NCBI GenBank assembly: GCA_964594125.1
Contig: CAZQLL010000003.1
Span: 1-64,000, forward strand
Source of the DNA: CAVRZJ01 sp964594125
Lineage (GTDB): Bacteria; Acidobacteriota; Thermoanaerobaculia; Thermoanaerobaculales; Thermoanaerobaculaceae
Length of the DNA: 64,000 nt
Direction: 5' to 3'
Shown here: in pieces, positions 49,616-57,468 of the stretch
Position numbering within the stretch: position 1 is the first letter of the stretch
How the letters are laid out: every line of letters begins with the position of its first letter
Notes under the pieces: generated by a model
The model's input: only the letters and a program-made list of their open reading frames with translations
Database searches by the model: none
What the model was told of the DNA's origin: nothing
Made by a program: the position numbers and the translations under genes

Positions 49616-51388
49616 ATGGTCCGAAGGCGCGCGGCGCGCCGCACCCCGATGCTGCCCTCGGCCCTCGCGGCCCTGGCGCTGCTGGGCCCCGCGGCGACCC
49701 CGGCGCGGCCCGCGGCCGCCCAGGGGCCGCCGCATCCAGGCGCCCGGATCGCCGACCTCGCTCCCGACCCGGACCTCGACGACGCCGCCGCCGCAGCGCC
49801 GCCGGGCGCCGCTGTAGCGGCGCTCGCCGCCGGCACGGTGCGGGTCTCCGGCACGATCCGCAGCCTGCAGACCGGCGCCGGGATCTACGGCAAGCTGATC
49901 CCGTGGGACGAGGCCACCGGCGCGGTGGCGGGGCTCGTCTACTCGACGAGCGCCGGCGTCTGGTCGGCCGACCTTCCACCCGGCACCTACGCCTTCTACG
50001 TGCGCTCGTTCGGGTACCTGCCGGTCCTGCTCGAGCACGTCGTGCTCGCCGGGCCGAGGACGCTCGACCCGGTGATCGACACGCTCGCCAGCCGCGCGAC
50101 GCCCGCCTATCTGACCGGTTCGGCGCTCGCGAGCCCAGTGGTGCTGGCCGACGGTCGCGACGCGACAACGTTCACCCTGACGTCCGCCAGGGACCTCGGG
50201 CCGCGGGTCGACCTGCTCAACGAGTTCGGGCACCTCGCAGCGAGCGGCGCGGCGCGCGGCACGGTGCCGCTTTTCGACGACGGCACGCACGGCGACGAGG
50301 TCGCCGGCGACCATGTCTACACCGGCGACGCGGTCGGGTATTCCGGCGCGACGCCGTACTGGGGCGGGCGCGCGGGGTACGACTACCTGCTCTACATCCG
50401 CGTGCCGGACGGCACGCCGCCGCTGGTCTCGATCCCGGACGCCACGCTGATCGCCATCGACCCGGCCGGGGCGACCGCGCCGGTCGAGCTGCCGGGCGGC
50501 GCTCGCTGCACCCCGCACGCGGCGGCGATCGTCGACGACATGTCGGAGCCCAACTTCAACTGGGACCAGCCCGCCAGCCGCACCTTCTTTCGCACCTTCG
50601 CCGACGTCTACGACTTCCTCTACCTGTTCCCCACCTGCGGAATGAACGACTACGCCGGGTTGTCGGGGACGGCCTTCAACGACGTGACCGGGATCGGCAC
50701 GTCCCTTCACGACAACCGCTGGCGGTACGGCAGCACCCGCCTCCTCTCCTGCATCCTCATGCGGCCCGGAATCACCATGCCGCTGCTGCACGAGACGATG
50801 CACCACTGGGGCGCGGCGATGGACGCGCTGTTCCACACCACGGCGTGGGGCTACCACTGGGGGTACGCCGGCGTGAACGGCCAGCTCGGCGGGTTCGACC
50901 CGGCGACGCTGCGCGACAACGGCGACGGCACGTGGGCGGTCGGCTACTGCGCCCCGTACGGCTTCGCCGCCGACGACCGGCCCTACGGCGCCCTCGAGCT
51001 CTACATCGCCGGTCTCGTGGACACCCTCGGCGAGCTCGGCGACATCCCGGTGCTCGTGAACCCGGCGTACCAGGGCGCCTGGAGCCGTATCGCGGCCGAC
51101 CGCCTCGACCACGTGTCGGGAGCCGACATCGTCGCCACCTACGGTCCTCGCGTCCCCGCGCCGGCGGCCGCGCAGCACCGCTTCAACGCCGCCTTCTGCT
51201 GGGTCGGCCCGCGGCCCGTCAACGCCGCGGCGATGTCGTTCCTCGACCTCGCCGCGCGCATCTTCGCCGGCACGCTGACGGTGCCGATGACGCACAGCTT
51301 CACGACCGCCACCCGCGGCGTCGGCGCCATGGACACGCGGATCCGGCCGCGCCCCGGCCTTCACCGGCGGTTGGCCACCGTACACTGA
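49616..51388 (+). CDS. Exported HExxH protein, possible zinc metallopeptidase
   Basis: This 590-residue protein has a basic N-terminus and a hydrophobic leader (SALAALALLGPAATPARPAAA). Residues about 75-150 look like a carboxypeptidase-regulatory or Ig-like module (GTIRSLQTGAGIYGKLIPWDEATG, YAFYVRSFGYLPVLLEHVVL). At residues 392-396 it has HETMH followed by His397, an HExxH zinc motif in LLHETMHHWGAAMDALFH. Downstream, GALELYIAGLVD could supply the third Glu ligand. The family is not recognised. It is divergent from the giant beta-helix protein across 132 bases, so the two may be co-regulated and act at the cell surface together. Confidence 0.75.
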   Translation: MVRRRAARRTPMLPSALAALALLGPAATPARPAAAQGPPHPGARIADLAPDPDLDDAAAAAPPGAAVAALAAGTVRVSGTIRSLQTGAGIYGKLIPWDEATGAVAGLVYSTSAGVWSADLPPGTYAFYVRSFGYLPVLLEHVVLAGPRTLDPVIDTLASRATPAYLTGSALASPVVLADGRDATTFTLTSARDLGPRVDLLNEFGHLAASGAARGTVPLFDDGTHGDEVAGDHVYTGDAVGYSGATPYWGGRAGYDYLLYIRVPDGTPPLVSIPDATLIAIDPAGATAPVELPGGARCTPHAAAIVDDMSEPNFNWDQPASRTFFRTFADVYDFLYLFPTCGMNDYAGLSGTAFNDVTGIGTSLHDNRWRYGSTRLLSCILMRPGITMPLLHETMHHWGAAMDALFHTTAWGYHWGYAGVNGQLGGFDPATLRDNGDGTWAVGYCAPYGFAADDRPYGALELYIAGLVDTLGELGDIPVLVNPAYQGAWSRIAADRLDHVSGADIVATYGPRVPAPAAAQHRFNAAFCWVGPRPVNAAAMSFLDLAARIFAGTLTVPMTHSFTTATRGVGAMDTRIRPRPGLHRRLATVH

Positions 51389-51605
51389 CCGCGGGGCAGG
51401 CCTTCAGCTCCCAGAAGCGGCCAGGCAGCACGCGTCGAGCACGCGGCCGCCGACTCGTGGCCGGCCCGGCGGCCGGCCTCGGCGACAGCGGGCGCGGCCC
51501 CGCCGGCGGCTGCGATGGGCACAGTTGCACAAGGAGTCTGTCATGATTGCGTCAGCAGCCGCGCGCGGCGAGCCGAGCTCGCGGCGCTGCCTCGGGAGGT
51601 CGGCA

Positions 51606-52055
51606 ATGAAACAGGTTCGCAGGTTCGGTCTCGCGTCGCTCGCTCTCGCTTTCCTGCTCGGTCCCGCCGGGGTCGCAGCGGCGGCCGACGCCGGCGCGAA
51701 GGACGGTCTGTTCGTCCACCTCAGCCACGGTGCGGACGACCCGCACCGCCTGCTGATGGCGCTCAAGATGGCGGCGGTCGTGGCCGAGAGCGGGCGCCCG
51801 GTGCTGGTGTACTGCGACATCGAGGCCGTCAAGGTGCTGGTCAAGGGCGCGGCGGACGTCACTCACCCCGCGTTCCCCGGCGCCCAGGCGCAGCTCGCGA
51901 AGCTCCTCGCGCTCGGCGTGCGGGTGCGCGCGTGCCCGACGTGCCTCAAGGCCGCCGGGCTGCTCCCCGAGCAGCTCCGCGACGGCATCGCGCTCGCCGA
52001 CCGCGACGAGTTCTTCTCTTTCGCCGGCGGCCGCATCCTGACCATCGACTACTGA
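51606..52055 (+). CDS. Exported DsrE-family protein
   Basis: This 149-residue protein has a signal peptide (RRFGLASLALAFLLGPAGVAAAA) and a DsrE/DsrF-like domain (GLFVHLSHGADDPHRLLMALKMA, VLVYCDIEAVKVL, RVRACPTCLKAAGLL). Two conserved cysteines are present, in VYCDI and CPTC. DsrE-like domains handle protein-bound sulfur; the periplasmic forms are of unknown partner. The ATG at 51606 follows GGGAGG at 7 bases. A single gene, 130 bases before the next small exported protein. Confidence 0.85.
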   Translation: MKQVRRFGLASLALAFLLGPAGVAAAADAGAKDGLFVHLSHGADDPHRLLMALKMAAVVAESGRPVLVYCDIEAVKVLVKGAADVTHPAFPGAQAQLAKLLALGVRVRACPTCLKAAGLLPEQLRDGIALADRDEFFSFAGGRILTIDY

Positions 52056-52192
52056 TCGACGCCTCCCGCAGGCCGCCGCGGCATGCGCAGGCTTGCGGGA
52101 GAAGCAGCGCCCCGGCGACCAGCCAGGGTCGCCGGTGCCGGGCGGGTCGGGCGACGCCGCCCGCGGGCGCACCGACGCAATGAGGTGCCGTG

Positions 52193-53275
52193 ATGACACC
52201 CGCCCTGCGAGCCGCCGCACCGCTCCTGCTCGCGCGGTTGCCCGCATTCATGCTCGCGCCTCCTGCCCGGGGCGCCGCCGAAGAGGTCGTCGAGATCATC
52301 GACTACCAGATCGTCGACACCTACAGCCGCTGGGGTGTCAAGACGGCGAACGCCGACGCGCCGGCGGTGGTCCACCGCAGCGGCAGCATCGAGGCGGTGG
52401 TGTCCGACCCGGCGCGGCTCGCCGAAGCAGGCCTCCCGGGCACGGCCGAGGGCGACCGCGCGGTGCTCACCTGGCTCGGCGGCGAGCGCCACCGCATCCG
52501 CCACGTCGCCTCCCGCCGCGAGATCGAGGTCATCGCGCCGGCGAGGAAACAGGCGCCTCCACCCGCAGGCGACCGCTCCCCGGCCCCGCCGGCGGCGCGG
52601 CGGCGGCGTGGGCGCGCCGTGCGTCGGCGACGGGGGCGCACCCACATGGCGGCACGGATGCGGGGCGCGCGCCTGAGCGCGCGCCGCCCGCGCAGACGCC
52701 GCGCCCGCTCCACCCGCGGCCGCGCCGGCAGGTCGAACCCGAGATGCGTGTCGGCGAGCAGGAGCACCCGCACCATGCCGCCACTGCCGCCGGGAGGCTC
52801 AGCGGGTGCGCGGGCCGGGGCCGTGCACCGCCGCGATCGCGGAGGCGAGCGCCACGAGGAGCGGCACCACCGTCTGGCCGGTCTTGAACGCCAGCATCCA
52901 CCCGTCGGGGCTTCCCGGCCCGGCGCGGCGCCGCGACCTGGCGTGGGTGAAGGCGAGGTATCCCAGCGCGGCGGCGCCGAGCACCGCGCCGCCGATGACG
53001 TAGGGCGACAGCGCGACGCGGCGCACCTTCGCCCGCGCCGCCCGGTACTCCGCGAGTGCGGTCTCCCGCGCCTCGGCGACCTCCTGCTCGGCCAGCGCAA
53101 CCGGGTCGGCACGCCTACTCATCCTCGCCCTCCGCTTCCCGCATCCTGCTCAGTTGCCTTCGCGTCGCCGGGAACGTCAGGTCGCCGCTGCGCCGGATCG
53201 CCAGGGCCACGAGACCGCCGGCGCCCGCGAACGACGACGCCGCCGCGATCGCCAGCGCCCACCCCCAGCCGATGA
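52193..53275 (+). CDS. Exported hypothetical protein with dubious C-terminal read-through
   Basis: The first about 120 residues look genuine: a leader (RAAAPLLLARLPAFMLAPPARG) then VVEIIDYQIVDTYSRWGVKT and AVLTWLGGERHRIRHVASRREIEVI. GAGGTG stands before the ATG. From about 52560 on the frame becomes Arg/Pro/Ala-rich, crosses a GCGCGC-TGAG repeat (52661-52690) and runs antisense through two convincing minus-strand genes. I think the original stop was lost by an indel; the TGA inside the repeat at 52674-52676 is in another frame. The family is unknown. Confidence 0.4.
   Translation: MTPALRAAAPLLLARLPAFMLAPPARGAAEEVVEIIDYQIVDTYSRWGVKTANADAPAVVHRSGSIEAVVSDPARLAEAGLPGTAEGDRAVLTWLGGERHRIRHVASRREIEVIAPARKQAPPPAGDRSPAPPAARRRRGRAVRRRRGRTHMAARMRGARLSARRPRRRRARSTRGRAGRSNPRCVSASRSTRTMPPLPPGGSAGARAGAVHRRDRGGERHEERHHRLAGLERQHPPVGASRPGAAPRPGVGEGEVSQRGGAEHRAADDVGRQRDAAHLRPRRPVLRECGLPRLGDLLLGQRNRVGTPTHPRPPLPASCSVAFASPGTSGRRCAGSPGPRDRRRPRTTTPPRSPAPTPSR
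52661..52690. repeat. GCGCGC-TGAG hairpin repeat, copy 3
   Basis: CGGGGCGCGCGCCTGAGCGC followed by GCGCCGCCCG: the hairpin of the family without the CCACATCGG flank. It lies in the doubtful part of the upstream gene's frame. Confidence 0.5.
52799..53122 (-). CDS. Small membrane protein after a holin-like gene
   Basis: This 107-residue protein has a charged helical N-terminus (EQEVAEARETALAEYRAARAKVRRV), a membrane segment (YVIGGAVLGAAALGYLAF) and a second hydrophobic stretch (TVVPLLVALASAIAAVHG). It resembles the DUF3618/YqjK-type small proteins that often follow Actinobacteria-type holin genes. It overlaps the upstream gene by eight bases and has GGAGG before its ATG. The function is unknown; envelope stress or membrane organisation is guessed for such sets. 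Confidence 0.7.
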   Translation of the reverse strand: MSRRADPVALAEQEVAEARETALAEYRAARAKVRRVALSPYVIGGAVLGAAALGYLAFTHARSRRRAGPGSPDGWMLAFKTGQTVVPLLVALASAIAAVHGPGPRTR

Positions 53276-53492
53276 CGTCGTTCTGCACGAGCGCCAGCAT
53301 GACGGCGGCGAGCGCAGCGACCCACCCTGTGACCGCGAGGACGGCTGCGGCGAGCGCGAGGCCCAGCATGAAGGCCAGGCTCACGCCGGCGCGCCTGCCC
53401 TCGAGCGCCGCCAGCGCCAGCAGGCGCTCGCCAAGCACCCGCACCGCGGCGGCCAGGGAAGACACGGAGCCCGGCGGCTCGGCGCCGCTCAT
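53115..53492 (-). CDS. Phage-holin-like (superfamily III type) membrane protein
   Basis: This 125-residue protein has two pairs of hydrophobic helices (VSLAFMLGLALAAAVLAVTGWVAALAA cut to its centre LGLALAAAVLAVTGW, then WGWALAIAAASSFAGAGGL) and charged ends. It fits the Phage_holin_3_6-type family, which in chromosomes is not phage-related. It is followed by the small YqjK/DUF3618-like gene with an eight-base overlap. The start at 53492 follows the first charged residues; a longer start at 53603 would add an unlikely Arg-rich tail. Confidence 0.75.
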   Translation of the reverse strand: MSGAEPPGSVSSLAAAVRVLGERLLALAALEGRRAGVSLAFMLGLALAAAVLAVTGWVAALAAVMLALVQNDVIGWGWALAIAAASSFAGAGGLVALAIRRSGDLTFPATRRQLSRMREAEGEDE

Positions 53493-53860
53493 GCTCCACC
53501 CCTCGCGCCGCCGTCGAACAGCTCCCACCGACACGGCCGCCGACCCATGGGTGCACCCGCTGCCGAACCGCCGCACCGAACGGCCGGTACCGTTGCGCCG
53601 CACGTCACGGTGAGCCCCCTCTCACGCTTGACCGAGGATACCCTCCGCGAGCCCGGAGTCAAAGCGGAAACCGGGCAGTCGTTCCCATGTCGTCCACCCC
53701 CACCCGTTTTTCCACCTCCAGGCGGAGGGACCGAAATGCGTCGCGCTGCCGGCCCACGACCTCCGCCTCCCTCCCCCGCAGGCGCCGAAGGCGAGCGCCG
53801 TGCGGTGCGGTCCCCTCCTCTGGCACGCGCCGAAGGCCCGCGGCGCGGCGACCGGGGCGG
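53493..53860. other. Intergenic region, no gene seen
   Basis: About 370 bases between the holin-like gene and the first TY-Chap-like gene of the cluster. I see no convincing gene, and no terminator with a T-run. GGCGCCGAAGGCGAGCGCC near 53781 is a weak inverted repeat. Confidence 0.5.
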
Positions 53861-54916
53861 TCAGTTCGGACGATGGTAGCCGGAGTCGGCCCACTCGAAG
53901 TCGTCATCGAGAAACAGCTCGCCCGAGAACTTCTCGCGCAGCCGCTCCCGGACGAGCTCGCCGGACCCCAAGAGGGCGTCGAGAGCGCCGGTGAGGAGCT
54001 CCGGGATGAAAACGCCGCAGGGCACGCTCGCCGCCGCGAGCACCCCGCCCTCGAGATGGAAGAAACTGGCGCCGCGGTGCCGGAGGTTAGCGTCGTTGAG
54101 CTCGGCGAGCAGCGCCGGCGTCGCCTCGGCATCGGTCGCGAGCGTCGCGATCAGGTCCACGACGGGGACTCTCTCGTCCGCGGTCACGAGAAGCGAGATC
54201 CCCCTGCGGGTCAGGGCGATCTCCCCGTCGGCGCCGGCGCCGAGGTCACCGATGCCGGTGTGGGACCGGAGCGCGGCGAGGACCGCGTCGGCGAGCTGGC
54301 GCCGGCTGGCGGGCCGCAGCAGGTGCCCGGTTTCCGGCGCGTCGGGCCGCCGCGGCCGCCGGTTGAGCCGCAGCGTCGGCAGCAGGATGTCGTGCCGCCG
54401 CTCGTCGGTCGCGGCGTAGACGACGTCGCGCGGGTGCGCGGCGCCCCACACCTCGCGCAGCGTCCGGACGGCGAGCAGCGCGATCTCGGCGGCAGGCGCG
54501 GGGTGGGTCCACTCGCGCAGGTACTCGCCGACGCGCGCCACCTGGATCGTTCTGTGCTGCCCCGGCGGCAGCCGCTCCCAGCCCAGGGCCGCGAGGCGGC
54601 GGGCGTCCGCCGCCCGCTGCTCGTGCGACCGCTCCGCGCCGCGCCCCGTGGCGGTCTCCGCCCTGACGCCGGCGGCGCCGTGCAGCGAGATGCCGACGAA
54701 GTGGGCGCCGGGCCGCACCTCGAGCAGCAGCCAGTGCCCCGCGTCGAGCACGGCGAGCGCCTCGGTGAGCGCCTGCAGGAGGTCCCGCCACGGCCGCGGC
54801 AGCCGCTCCGCGGCCGCCGGCTCCCGGCGGCGGGAAGCGGGGGCGGGGCCGAGCGGAAGCTCGGGCTGCACTGCTTCGAAAAGCTCGAGAATCTCGGAGT
54901 CGTCGCTGCGCCGCAT
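53861..54916 (-). CDS. TY-Chap-like protein (T3SS/YbjN chaperone-like), paralog 1
   Basis: This 351-residue protein has a short disordered N-terminus, then a first alpha/beta module (PRPWRDLLQALTEALAVLDAGHWLLL, about residues 40-190). A second module follows (LADAVLAALRSHTGIGDLGAGADGEIALTRRGISLLV to LREKFSGELFLDD, about 205-340). LLAELNDANLRHRGASFFHLEGG is the YbjN-like segment. I assign it to TY-Chap-type peptide-binding chaperone-like proteins by this pattern, not by a search. It is a paralog of the protein at 59040-60179, sharing ILLPTL and xAVRTLREVxGA. The two flank an ADP-ribosylglycohydrolase and a HIRAN-ARPP protein. Confidence 0.65.
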   Translation of the reverse strand: MRRSDDSEILELFEAVQPELPLGPAPASRRREPAAAERLPRPWRDLLQALTEALAVLDAGHWLLLEVRPGAHFVGISLHGAAGVRAETATGRGAERSHEQRAADARRLAALGWERLPPGQHRTIQVARVGEYLREWTHPAPAAEIALLAVRTLREVWGAAHPRDVVYAATDERRHDILLPTLRLNRRPRRPDAPETGHLLRPASRRQLADAVLAALRSHTGIGDLGAGADGEIALTRRGISLLVTADERVPVVDLIATLATDAEATPALLAELNDANLRHRGASFFHLEGGVLAAASVPCGVFIPELLTGALDALLGSGELVRERLREKFSGELFLDDDFEWADSGYHRPN

Positions 54917-55138
54917 GGCCGCCTCCCGACCCGGCCGCCAGCGCCGCTGCTGTGCGCGCCGCGGGGCCTGCCGAGCCCGGAGCATAATGCACCTCCCTGC
55001 GGCACAGGACGTGCCCGATCCGCCCGGCGGACGAGCGCGGCGCCGCTGCGAAGCGCCGCCGGCACGAGACCGGCGGAGAAGCACCGACGAACGCACGGTG
55101 CGCCTCGCGTCCGGAGCAGCAGCACGCCGGGGGTGACC

Positions 55139-56101
55139 CTACCCGCCGTAGAGCGCCGCACCGGCGCGGAGGTGGCGGGCGACATGGTCGCGCAGCTCGG
55201 CCGGCGCGACCACCTCGCACGCCTCGCCCCATCCCAGCACCCACGGCACCAGCTCGAGCGTGGACGCCACCGCCAGCCGCATCTCGACGCCGCCGCCGGG
55301 GAGCGCCGCGAGCCGCTGGCTGGCGTGCCAGCGCGCCTCGCGCACGGCGCGCACCGCCTTCGGGGCGAAGCGCAGCACCACCTCGACGGCCTCCCCCTCG
55401 CTGATCCAGATGTCCCAGCTCCGCTCGAGGCGGCCGAGCAGCTCGCCCGCCGGCACCGGCTCGAACGGCGTGTCGGTGACCGCCGCAGCGACCACGCGCT
55501 CGAGCTTGAACACGCGCAGCTCCCCGGGCGGATCGGCGTGGCCGAGGGCGTACAGCGAGTACCCGTGCACGGACGGCTCGAGCAGGTGCGGCCGGAAGCG
55601 GCACGCGCGCGGGGCGCGGCGCGCGATGGCGTGGTACGTCACCTCCAGCTCGCGGTGGAGCGCCCAGCCGTAGGCGAAAGCGCGGAAGATCTCGCCGAAG
55701 GCGCCCTCCCGCCCGCGGTCGGCGCGCGCCGCCAGCTCGTGCATCACCGCGCCGAGGTCCTCCGGCACGACGGCGGCGAGCTTGCCGATGCTCGCGCGCA
55801 CCGCCGGGTTGGGCTCGTCGCTGTGGCGGCACAGCAGGCGCGCGGCGAGGTAGACCGCCGCCGCCTCCTCGAGCATGAAACGCACCGGCGGCGTCTCGAT
55901 GCGCGCGTCAGGGGCGAGGCGCCAGCGCCGCTTCTCCTGGACCAGCGGCAGGTGGCCCGACACCGACAGCTCGGTGAGGTAGTTGCGCACCGCGCGGACG
56001 CCGACACCGAGCCTCCTGGCGAGCTCGCGCGTGCTGTGCGAGCGGTGCGCCTGCCTGGCGAATAGGAGCTGCAGCTCGAGCAGCCGCCCCGCCTTGGTCA
56101 T
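55139..56101 (-). CDS. HTH-WYL transcriptional regulator
   Basis: This 320-residue regulator has an N-terminal winged helix (STRELARRLGVGVRAVRNYL) and a WYL domain (YHAIARRAPRACRFRPHLLEPSVHGYSLYALGHAD, then LRVFKLERV), with a WCX-like C-terminus. WYL proteins bind nucleic acid or nucleotide ligands and frequently control defence or DNA-damage loci. It lies in the middle of the TY-Chap/ARG/ARPP cluster on the same strand, so it is the obvious candidate for controlling it. The ATG at 56101 was chosen; GTG at 56119 is also possible. Confidence 0.88.
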   Translation of the reverse strand: MTKAGRLLELQLLFARQAHRSHSTRELARRLGVGVRAVRNYLTELSVSGHLPLVQEKRRWRLAPDARIETPPVRFMLEEAAAVYLAARLLCRHSDEPNPAVRASIGKLAAVVPEDLGAVMHELAARADRGREGAFGEIFRAFAYGWALHRELEVTYHAIARRAPRACRFRPHLLEPSVHGYSLYALGHADPPGELRVFKLERVVAAAVTDTPFEPVPAGELLGRLERSWDIWISEGEAVEVVLRFAPKAVRAVREARWHASQRLAALPGGGVEMRLAVASTLELVPWVLGWGEACEVVAPAELRDHVARHLRAGAALYGG

Positions 56102-56255
56102 CGAGTCGGAGAACACCACGCGAGCCTCCCGGCCGCGCCGCCGGCTGCCGCGCCGCAGCGCGACTGTCCCCCTATCGTACCCGGCGGATACCCACCCTGC
56201 AGCGCCCGCCCGCAGCCGACCCGCGCGCGCCGCGATACGTCCCGGCGCCAGCAGC

Positions 56256-57317
56256 TCAGTGGCCGGGGTACCTCTCCGGGTCGTAGGGCGCGCCGCGCGG
56301 CTCACGGCCGGGGTCGAACGCCGCGGCCAGGTCCTCGGCGACGACCGCGATCACGTCGCGCAGCTCCAGCGCGTCGAGCCAGCGCCGCGGGATCGCCTCG
56401 ACGCCCAGCAGCGTGCCGAGGATCTGCCCGGCGATCGAGCCCGTGCTGTCGCTGTCGCCTGAGTGCGTCACCGCGAGGCGCACTCCGTGCTCGAAGTCGC
56501 GCGCGACCAGCGCCGCGAGCACCCCGATGGCGAGCGCCTCCTCGCCCACCCAGCCGGCGCCGAGCAACGTCACCTCCAGGGCGGTCGCGCGCCCCGCGGC
56601 GGCACGCGCCACCGCGGCGTCGAGCGCCGCCAGGCATTCCTCGTGGTCCTTCCAGCGCCGCAGCCGCTGGCGCGCACCGCCGACCGCCTCTGCGAGCGGC
56701 GCGCCCGCGGCAAGCGCGCGGATCAGCTCCGCCAGCACGCCGGCGGCGAGGTAGCCGCTCGGGTGGCCGTGCGTGATCGCGGCCACCTCGCACCCCGCCA
56801 TGAACGCATCGCCCCAGGTGATGAACCCCGCGGGCGCGGCGCGCATCACGCCGCCGCACCCCTTGCTGTCGTTGATCGGCGCCGCGAGCGTACCCATGCG
56901 GCCGCTCGCCAGCGCCGACAGGCAGGTGGCCCCGGCGGCCCGGCGCGCCCACAGTTCGCGCACGCCGACCAACCAGCCGTCGCACAGGCCCTCCGCCACC
57001 CCTCCAGCCGGGCTCGTTCCCTGCGTCGCCAGCCAGCGAAGGTACGCACCGTGGACCACGCCCGGCACGTCCAAGGCGCCGCCGGCCGCACCGCGATTGA
57101 ACGCCCGGATCAATCCCTCCGCGGTGAACAGCGTCATCTGCGTGTCGTCCGTGATCGCCCCGCGGCGGCCGTAGGCCTCGCCGAGCGCCGCCGGTCCGGC
57201 CGGCCCGTGGCGCCGTTCGATCTCCTCGAGCGGCAGGAACTCCAGCGGCGCCCCCAGCGCATCGCCGACCGCACCGCCGAGCAGGCACCCCAGGACGCGC
57301 GAGCGGGCATCGGGCAT
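56256..57317 (-). CDS. ADP-ribosylglycohydrolase (ARG/DraG family)
   Basis: This 353-residue enzyme is predicted to remove ADP-ribose from a protein, nucleic acid or small molecule. Metal-binding residues are intact: GCLLGGAVGDALGAPLEFLP, GAITDDTQMTLFTAEGLIR, and THSGDSDSTGSIAGQILGTLLG with its Asp-x-Asp-Ser/Thr. Other family segments are INDSKGCGGVMRAAPAGF and ITHGHPSGYLAAG. The Mg2+-dependent fold includes DraG and ADPRH. GGAGG stands before the ATG at 57317. It lies 151 bases after the HIRAN-ARPP gene. No ADP-ribosyltransferase was recognised in the window. Confidence 0.93.
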   Translation of the reverse strand: MPDARSRVLGCLLGGAVGDALGAPLEFLPLEEIERRHGPAGPAALGEAYGRRGAITDDTQMTLFTAEGLIRAFNRGAAGGALDVPGVVHGAYLRWLATQGTSPAGGVAEGLCDGWLVGVRELWARRAAGATCLSALASGRMGTLAAPINDSKGCGGVMRAAPAGFITWGDAFMAGCEVAAITHGHPSGYLAAGVLAELIRALAAGAPLAEAVGGARQRLRRWKDHEECLAALDAAVARAAAGRATALEVTLLGAGWVGEEALAIGVLAALVARDFEHGVRLAVTHSGDSDSTGSIAGQILGTLLGVEAIPRRWLDALELRDVIAVVAEDLAAAFDPGREPRGAPYDPERYPGH

Positions 57318-57468
57318 GTCGGTCCCTCCTCCATCACCTGCAACGATACGACCGGAAACCCTCGCGTGCATGACGCGGGCGCACACCCCGGCCGCGCGCG
57401 CGGCGCGCACGCCCCGCAACGGAACGGTTGTCGGGCAGGCGCTGCGGGCGTGACGAAGCGCTCCGGGC

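Noticed and set aside
45344..51388. A 2014-residue plus-strand open frame over the whole beta-helix region
   Set aside because: Its first two thirds are Arg/Ala/Val-rich and antisense to a protein with clear domains and a signal peptide. Only the part from 49616 is a real gene.
53115..53492. Prophage remnant suggested by a holin-like gene
   Set aside because: No capsid, tail, integrase or lysin gene is near. Chromosomal holin-like genes of this family are common outside phages.
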